From the NCBI GenBank assembly GCA_021772985.1, contig JAJFKX010000012.1, positions 124,001 to 188,000 of the forward strand: a stretch of DNA of 64,000 bases, given 5' to 3'. A program made the translations under genes and the position numbers. The notes beneath the pieces were generated by a model that saw only the letters and a program-made list of their open reading frames with translations, was not told where the DNA came from and made no database searches. Positions 59,152-64,000 of this stretch are shown piece after piece (within the stretch, counting starts at the first letter, position 1; each line of letters begins with the position of its first letter). Origin of the DNA: Gammaproteobacteria bacterium (GTDB taxonomy: Bacteria; Pseudomonadota; Gammaproteobacteria; Xanthomonadales; Wenzhouxiangellaceae).

Positions 59152-59296
59152 TCAATAGCTTATCAATTGTGCAATATCTGTTTGGTTTTGCAATTGCCTG
59201 CTGGAATCCAACATATAAATCACACAAACCAGGCATACAAAGCCAACACTGAAACAACAGACTGTGCTGGAAATTTATCAATCACGGGAGTTGCCG

Positions 59297-61345
59297 ATGT
59301 CTGTTCGCCATCTTTTTTTAGGTCGGGGTCTGATACTGCTGACGCTATTTTGTTTTTGCTGGCAGGCAGTGCAGCAAACCGCGCTATCTCAAACAGTGGA
59401 GGATGAAGATCCCGGTTTGGGGATGCTGATGCTGGGAAATGCCAGCGACTGGGTGCCTGCGGTACTGTTGGAGACACATTTTCAGGTGGATGTTAATGGT
59501 CCGGTTGCCAGCATTACCCTGACCCAGGATTTTTTCAATAGCCATGATGACTTTGCAGAAGCCAGTTATTTGTTCCCGATGCCGGAGCAGGCTGCAGTAC
59601 ATGCCATGCAGATAGTCATAGATGGCCGGGTGATTATCGGCAGCGTTCATGAAAAAGTCGATGCTGAACGCATTTACCATGAAGCCATGGAGTCTGGACA
59701 ACAGGCTGCTATTACCCAGCAACTGGGCGGCAATGTTTTTCGCACCAAAGTGGCGCATATCGCTAGTGGACAAAGCATTCAGGTCACAATCGAATACCGG
59801 CAGGTACTGGAACCGGAAAATGGCCGGTTCAGTCTGCATCTGCCGACCACCCTGACGCCGCGTTACCGTGGCTGGCAGGTTCCTAATGGCGTGCTAACCG
59901 CAGATTCAGGCGCACCAGACTGGCAAACTGAAGGTTGGTCTGCTGATGTGGTCGCTGTAGATCAGATTCCATTGGAAAATGCTAATTTATTCAGTCTGGA
60001 TGTAAACCTTAATGCGGGTTTGGAACTGGCAGAAGTTGTCAGTCAGAGCCATGATATTTCAATCCGGCAAAGTGCTGACCGGTATCAAATCAGCCTGACC
60101 AATCAGTTTGACCTGATGGACCGGGATGCAGTGATTGAATGGGAATTGCTGACTGCCGATCAGCCACAGTTGGTTGCCCTGAGAGAACGTATGGATGTCA
60201 CCGGTGAAGAATATGGACTGGTGATGTTGATTCCGCCTAAATTAGCTGTTGCCACCGGCATTGGTGGTCTACAGCGGGAAGTAATCTTTGTGCTGGATCG
60301 GTCCGGTTCCATGGGCGGTGAGTTAATGCGCCAGGCCAGCGCCAGTGTGGCTTTTGCGGTACAGCAGTTAAATCAGGAAGACCGGTTTAATATTGTTGAT
60401 TTTAGTGATACTGCAGTGCGCTGGTCGGAACAGACCCAGCTGGCCAGTGCTGGAAATATTCGTCAGGCTGTGGCGTACGTCGAACAACTTCAGGCTGGTG
60501 GAGGAACCAATATTGCAGATGCGCTGCATAGTGCACTGAAGCTTGCTGAAAATCCCGGTTGGCTGCGGCAGGTGGTGTTTATCACCGATGGTGCTGTAGC
60601 GGATGAAGCGGGCGTGTTGCGCATGATCAGCAATGACCTGGGTAACGCCCGTCTGTTTACCGTGGGTATCGGTTATGCGCCCAATAGTTTCTTTATGCGT
60701 AAGTCAGCCGAACTGGGGCGGGGAACCCAGCATATGATCGGCGATCTAGGTGAGGTTGAGCCGCAAATGCAGGCATTGTTGGCGCAGTTAAAATACCCTG
60801 TGTTACGAGATATACAATTGGATCTGCCGGCAGGCATCCAGGCAGAATTTTATCCTGCCTCAGTACCTGATTTGTATTTCGGACAACCATTGGTAATAGC
60901 AGCCCGATTTGAACAATGGCCGGACTGGATTCAAATGACCGGGTTCGATGGTCAACCATGGTCACAGCGGATGAGTCTGCAAACCGTCAGCAGCAATAGT
61001 GAAGGTATTGCCGGCCTGTGGGCGCAGGCTAAAATCACTGAATTGATGGATTCCCGTTATCAGGGACAGGAGGAAAGTACCATCAGGCCACAAGTGGTAG
61101 AACTTGCGCTTACCCATCAGTTGTTAAGTCAATACACCAGTTTTGTAGCAGTTGAACAAAAGCGGGTTAATCCGGAACCTGACTCAATGCTAACGGATTC
61201 GGTTGCCAACCTGGCCCCGCAGGGTATGGCGTTTCCAATCGGGGGCAATGGTCTGGGTGTCTGGTACCTGTTAAGCGGAATTGCATTGTTACTGTTCTTA
61301 TTCAGCCATGCCGGTTGGCCGCGTCGGCAAGTGCTTAAGCTATGA
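59297..61345 (+). CDS. Marine proteobacterial sortase target protein (VIT + VWA)
   Basis: A 682-residue exported surface protein. A signal peptide (LILLTLFCFCWQAVQQTALSQ, in pieces) is followed by a vault inter-alpha-trypsin (VIT) domain (about 50-170, with EKVDAERIYHEA) and a von Willebrand A domain (about 335-500) with MIDAS FVLDRSGSMGG. A C-terminal region ends with AFPIGGNG, a transmembrane helix and a basic tail (GWPRRQVLKL). The family pairs one such target with one sortase, whose gene overlaps by four bases here. ATG at 59297 is chosen because GGGAG lies six bases upstream; the frame extends to 59264. Confidence 0.92.
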   Translation: MSVRHLFLGRGLILLTLFCFCWQAVQQTALSQTVEDEDPGLGMLMLGNASDWVPAVLLETHFQVDVNGPVASITLTQDFFNSHDDFAEASYLFPMPEQAAVHAMQIVIDGRVIIGSVHEKVDAERIYHEAMESGQQAAITQQLGGNVFRTKVAHIASGQSIQVTIEYRQVLEPENGRFSLHLPTTLTPRYRGWQVPNGVLTADSGAPDWQTEGWSADVVAVDQIPLENANLFSLDVNLNAGLELAEVVSQSHDISIRQSADRYQISLTNQFDLMDRDAVIEWELLTADQPQLVALRERMDVTGEEYGLVMLIPPKLAVATGIGGLQREVIFVLDRSGSMGGELMRQASASVAFAVQQLNQEDRFNIVDFSDTAVRWSEQTQLASAGNIRQAVAYVEQLQAGGGTNIADALHSALKLAENPGWLRQVVFITDGAVADEAGVLRMISNDLGNARLFTVGIGYAPNSFFMRKSAELGRGTQHMIGDLGEVEPQMQALLAQLKYPVLRDIQLDLPAGIQAEFYPASVPDLYFGQPLVIAARFEQWPDWIQMTGFDGQPWSQRMSLQTVSSNSEGIAGLWAQAKITELMDSRYQGQEESTIRPQVVELALTHQLLSQYTSFVAVEQKRVNPEPDSMLTDSVANLAPQGMAFPIGGNGLGVWYLLSGIALLLFLFSHAGWPRRQVLKL

Positions 61346-61932
61346 GTAATAAGTTTCGCTGGTTGATGTTGGTGATAGCCATGCTGGCCTTGTTAAAAGC
61401 AGGCTGGATTGATGCCAAAGCCATGTTGGCACAACATATGCTCAAGCAAGCCTGGCAACTGACCATTGCTGATCAACAGTTGCACAAACCCTGGTCGTGG
61501 TTTGACAACCATCCGATAGCGGAATTGACCTGGCCTGATGGCACGCAGCAAATTTTATTACATGGTTCCTCAGGTCAGGCTTTGGCATTTGCACCGGGCC
61601 TGGAGTTAATGGGGCAGGATGGCAATCGTATCTCTGTCTCGCATTGGCAGCAAGCCGATACGCTGGTGATCGGTGGCCACAACGATACTCATTTTGCAGA
61701 GTTGGAAAATGTAGCAGTCGATACCCGGTTCAGTCTGGTATTTGCCGATGGCAGCCGGCAAAGCTATCAGGTGATGAACAAACGGGTAATGGACAGCCGT
61801 CAGCAAGCATTATTACCAACAACCTATACCGGTGGAGCTGCTGGTCAATTACTGCTGGTGACCTGCTATCCATTCAAAGCATTAACCGCTGGTGGGCCGT
61901 TACGATACGTAATCACGGCTATTCCGGTTTAA
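61342..61932 (+). CDS. Class GN sortase
   Basis: A 196-residue membrane-anchored cysteine transpeptidase. There is an N-terminal hydrophobic anchor (WLMLVIAMLALLKAGW), then the sortase beta-barrel with catalytic His113 (GGHNDTHF), Cys175 (LLVTCYPF) and Arg188 (PLRYVI). Gram-negative class GN sortases usually act on a single adjacent target. The ATG overlaps the target's stop codon (ATGA), so the two are co-translated. Confidence 0.94.
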   Translation: MSNKFRWLMLVIAMLALLKAGWIDAKAMLAQHMLKQAWQLTIADQQLHKPWSWFDNHPIAELTWPDGTQQILLHGSSGQALAFAPGLELMGQDGNRISVSHWQQADTLVIGGHNDTHFAELENVAVDTRFSLVFADGSRQSYQVMNKRVMDSRQQALLPTTYTGGAAGQLLLVTCYPFKALTAGGPLRYVITAIPV

Positions 61933-62036
61933 GTTGCAGTTACAAGAATAAGAAATTGTCAGCAGGAAGCTGTAGCGGGCACACATATATCGCATAATGA
62001 ACAGATGAAAATATTAATGGCCGTGTGCGGACACAG

Positions 62037-62744
62037 ATGCAAACCATATTAATTGTTGAAGATGAGCCAGGCATTGCCGATACCCTGGTTTACGTGCTGG
62101 AGCAAGAGGGTTTTGCAACCCGTTGGGTACAGCTGGCTGGTGATGCGCTGGAATTGCTGGAGCAGGAGCCAATAGATGCAGTGCTGCTGGATATTGGCTT
62201 ACCTGATGCCAGTGGATTGGAAACCTGCAAGCAGATTCGCGCCAAATGGACTGTGCCAATACTGTTTTTAACTGCCCGCAAAGAAGAAATTGATCGGATT
62301 ATAGGTCTGGAAATCGGGGCTGATGATTACATCAGCAAACCGTTCAGTCCACGCGAAGTAGCCGCTCGGGTAAAAGCCGTGCTGCGGCGAACCCAAGCTA
62401 ATCAGATAACGTCACAGCCTGCCGGTCAAGGCGAGTGTGAACAGCAGCAATGCGGTCCGTTTTTACTGAACCTGACAACCCACAGTATCAGCTATCACAA
62501 TCAGGTATTGGAGCTGACACCTTATGAATACCGAATTTTGCGGACCTTGCTAAGCCAGCCTGAACGTGTGTTCAGCCGTGCTCAGCTGCTGGATAATATG
62601 TCAGATACACCATTGCCCAGTCTGGATCGCAGTGTAGACTCACATATTCGCAGTCTGCGCGCAAAACTCACCATGGTTAATCAGGAAAACCAACCAGTCT
62701 GCACTCGACGTGGTTTCGGGTATTTTTTGAAAGTCCAGGCTTAA
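62037..62744 (+). CDS. creB: OmpR-family response regulator CreB
   Basis: A 235-residue response regulator. The receiver domain has VEDEPGIADTLVYVLEQEGF, phosphoacceptor Asp52 (LLDIGLPD) and the conserved FLTARKEEIDRIIGLEIGADDY region. The C-terminal winged helix has PYEYRILRTLL, VDSHIRSLRAKL and RRGFGYFL. The N-terminal phrase and the kinase that follows match CreB of E. coli and pseudomonads closely. GTG at 62025 is an alternative; ATG at 62037 gives the family N-terminus. Sortase genes lie just upstream. Confidence 0.9.
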   Translation: MQTILIVEDEPGIADTLVYVLEQEGFATRWVQLAGDALELLEQEPIDAVLLDIGLPDASGLETCKQIRAKWTVPILFLTARKEEIDRIIGLEIGADDYISKPFSPREVAARVKAVLRRTQANQITSQPAGQGECEQQQCGPFLLNLTTHSISYHNQVLELTPYEYRILRTLLSQPERVFSRAQLLDNMSDTPLPSLDRSVDSHIRSLRAKLTMVNQENQPVCTRRGFGYFLKVQA

Positions 62745-62750
62745 TCGGTT

Positions 62751-64000
62751 ATGCGTTTAAGTGTCCGCATTTTTATCGGTTATTTCGTATTGGTGGCAGC
62801 CGCCTTATGGTGGTACATTCAAAGCACTGTAGATGAGTTGAAACCTGCATATTTACAGCCCAGCGAAGAAGTGATGGTGGATACTGCCAACCTGTTGGCG
62901 GAATTAGCTGCTCCCATGGTTATGCAGCGGTTTCCGGATGATTTACGGAATACTGAATTGGCGGATTCGATCAACCGCTACCTGCAACGTGAGCTGGATG
63001 CGCAGATATGGTCTTACCACAAAACCGACCCCAATCTGATTGTGTACATCACCGATGCACGTGGACAGGTTTTGTATCATACCCAATATGATCAGATCGG
63101 TGCAGACTACAGTCAGTGGCTTGATGTCGGTCTTACTTTGAAGGGCGAATATGGTGCACGAACTTCGGAAGCCATCCCAGGACAGATTGCTACCCGGGAA
63201 GCTTATGTGGCAGCACCGATCATTGTCGGTGATGAAATTATCGGAGTACTGGCAGTTGGTAAACCGCATGCCGGTTTACAACCGTTATTAACTGCCACCC
63301 AGCACAAAATTATTATCCAGGGATTGTTGTTGATGCTGGTTGCACTGGTGCTGGGGGTGTTGTTGTCCTGGTGGCTGACCCATTCCATCCGCAGGTTGAC
63401 CGAGTATGCCAGGCGGGTACGTGATGGTGAACGTATTGATCCACCTCAACTGGCGGAAAAAGAGTTGAGCTACCTGGCCAGCGCAATGGCAGAGATGCGC
63501 ACTGAATTACGGGCTGCCAATTATGTAGAGCGCTACATCCACAGTATTACCCATGAAATGAAAAGTCCGATTGCCGCCATTCGCGGCGCCGCTGAATTAC
63601 TCAGCGAGCCACAGATGGCGGATCAGCAAAGGGATCGCTTTGTGGGCAACATCAATACTGAAGTTAAACAGCTTCAGGATTTGATTGACCGATTGCTTGA
63701 GCTGGCGAAACTGGAAAAGCAGGAACGCCTGCATGCGCCAACCGGACTGGATATCCGTGATCTGCTACAGCGTGTACAGCAACGGCAGGCGGCCAGTGCT
63801 GCGGCGCAATATCGGTTATGGCAGGTTTACATGCCAAACACCGGATGCCAGGTGTTAGGAGATGCGTTTTTACTGGAAATTGCATTAAGCAATATGCTCG
63901 ATAATGCGATCCAGTTTTGCCCATCCGAAGGAACGATCCAGGTTGAATTGATTGTTCGGCAACGGGATTTAAGTATATTAATTGCTAATCAGGGTGAACC
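62751..64000 (+). CDS. creC: Two-component sensor kinase CreC (3' truncated by window edge)
   Basis: An open frame runs from ATG at 62751 past the end of the window. It encodes a two-helix membrane sensor starting MRLSVRIFIGYFVLVAAA. Its periplasmic domain has CreC-like phrases (VMVDTANLLAELA, LKGEYGARTS, YVAAPIIVGDEIIGVLAVGKP). A second helix, a HAMP-like linker and the HisKA domain with His268 (THEMKSPIAAIRGAAELL) follow. The visible start of the ATPase domain is SNMLDNAIQFCPSEGTI. It partners CreB, six bases upstream. The catalytic C-terminus lies outside the window. Confidence 0.9.
   Translation, partial: MRLSVRIFIGYFVLVAAALWWYIQSTVDELKPAYLQPSEEVMVDTANLLAELAAPMVMQRFPDDLRNTELADSINRYLQRELDAQIWSYHKTDPNLIVYITDARGQVLYHTQYDQIGADYSQWLDVGLTLKGEYGARTSEAIPGQIATREAYVAAPIIVGDEIIGVLAVGKPHAGLQPLLTATQHKIIIQGLLLMLVALVLGVLLSWWLTHSIRRLTEYARRVRDGERIDPPQLAEKELSYLASAMAEMRTELRAANYVERYIHSITHEMKSPIAAIRGAAELLSEPQMADQQRDRFVGNINTEVKQLQDLIDRLLELAKLEKQERLHAPTGLDIRDLLQRVQQRQAASAAAQYRLWQVYMPNTGCQVLGDAFLLEIALSNMLDNAIQFCPSEGTIQVELIVRQRDLSILIANQGE

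Noticed and set aside
59065-59406. 113-residue frame starting just inside the inverted-repeat element
   Set aside because: No ribosome site; most of its length overlaps the sortase target in another frame, and the product has no recognisable family.
62037-64000. PdsR/PdsS dedicated sortase two-component system
   Set aside because: Receiver and sensor phrases match CreB/CreC closely (VEDEPGIADTLVY, GEYGARTS, THEMKSPIAAIRGAAE).

Overview
The window is about 64 kb of the chromosome of a gammaproteobacterium with moderate GC content. The basis is conserved gene order: smc-zipA-ligA, yebC-ruvCAB-ybgC-tolQRAB-pal-cpoB-queE-queC, and acs beside a CrbR/CrbS two-component pair. CreBC is also present. 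A class GN sortase next to a VIT/VWA sortase-target protein, together with several secreted proteins, suggests a marine or aquatic lineage. I cannot name the genus. No rRNA, CRISPR array, prophage or intact insertion sequence is visible.

Layout. 1-5.0 kb: core genes for chromosome segregation, division and DNA ligation (smc is truncated by the window edge). 5.0-9.0 kb: an accessory insert dominated by a 1140-residue leftward STAND protein (TIR-like, NACHT NTPase, pentapeptide-like region, near-identical WD40 repeats), with two small overlapping reading frames upstream. 9.0-13.1 kb: two secreted proteins, tRNA-Asn, a lone FimT/GspH pseudopilin and a small membrane protein. 13.2-19.4 kb: aspartate-type aminotransferase, uvrB, a secreted subtilisin and msrA. 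19.6-27.8 kb: a compact six-gene rightward operon (catabolic-type acetolactate synthase, aldehyde dehydrogenase, type II NADH dehydrogenase with a cyclic-nucleotide-binding-like tail, a DUF1704/QEGLA metallopeptidase-like protein, a membrane-anchored FMN glutamate-synthase-like protein, a small lipase-like hydrolase). 27.9-34.5 kb: the acetate module acs-crbR with convergent crbS.

34.8-44.6 kb: a long housekeeping block for Holliday-junction processing, the Tol-Pal envelope system and queuosine precursor synthesis. 44.6-50.9 kb: leftward genes for a small lipoprotein, an animal-type haem peroxidase with a C-terminal sorting-like tail, an acyltransferase, a DUF481 outer-membrane protein and the glutathione-dependent formaldehyde pathway (fghA, adhC). 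51.0-58.9 kb: tRNA-Lys, a membrane LytTR regulator, a putative HExxH exported protein, a DUF2189 membrane protein, a phospholipase-D-like protein, a lipoprotein, threonine aldolase, a VOC protein and RNase T. 59.0-64.0 kb: a 111-bp inverted-repeat element, then the sortase target, the sortase, creB and the start of creC (cut by the window end).

The strongest candidates for undescribed biology are the TIR-NACHT-WD40 STAND gene with its expanding 126-bp repeats, the six-gene redox/peptidase operon at 19.6-27.8 kb, and the sortase pair whose target carries an unusual sorting motif beside CreBC.
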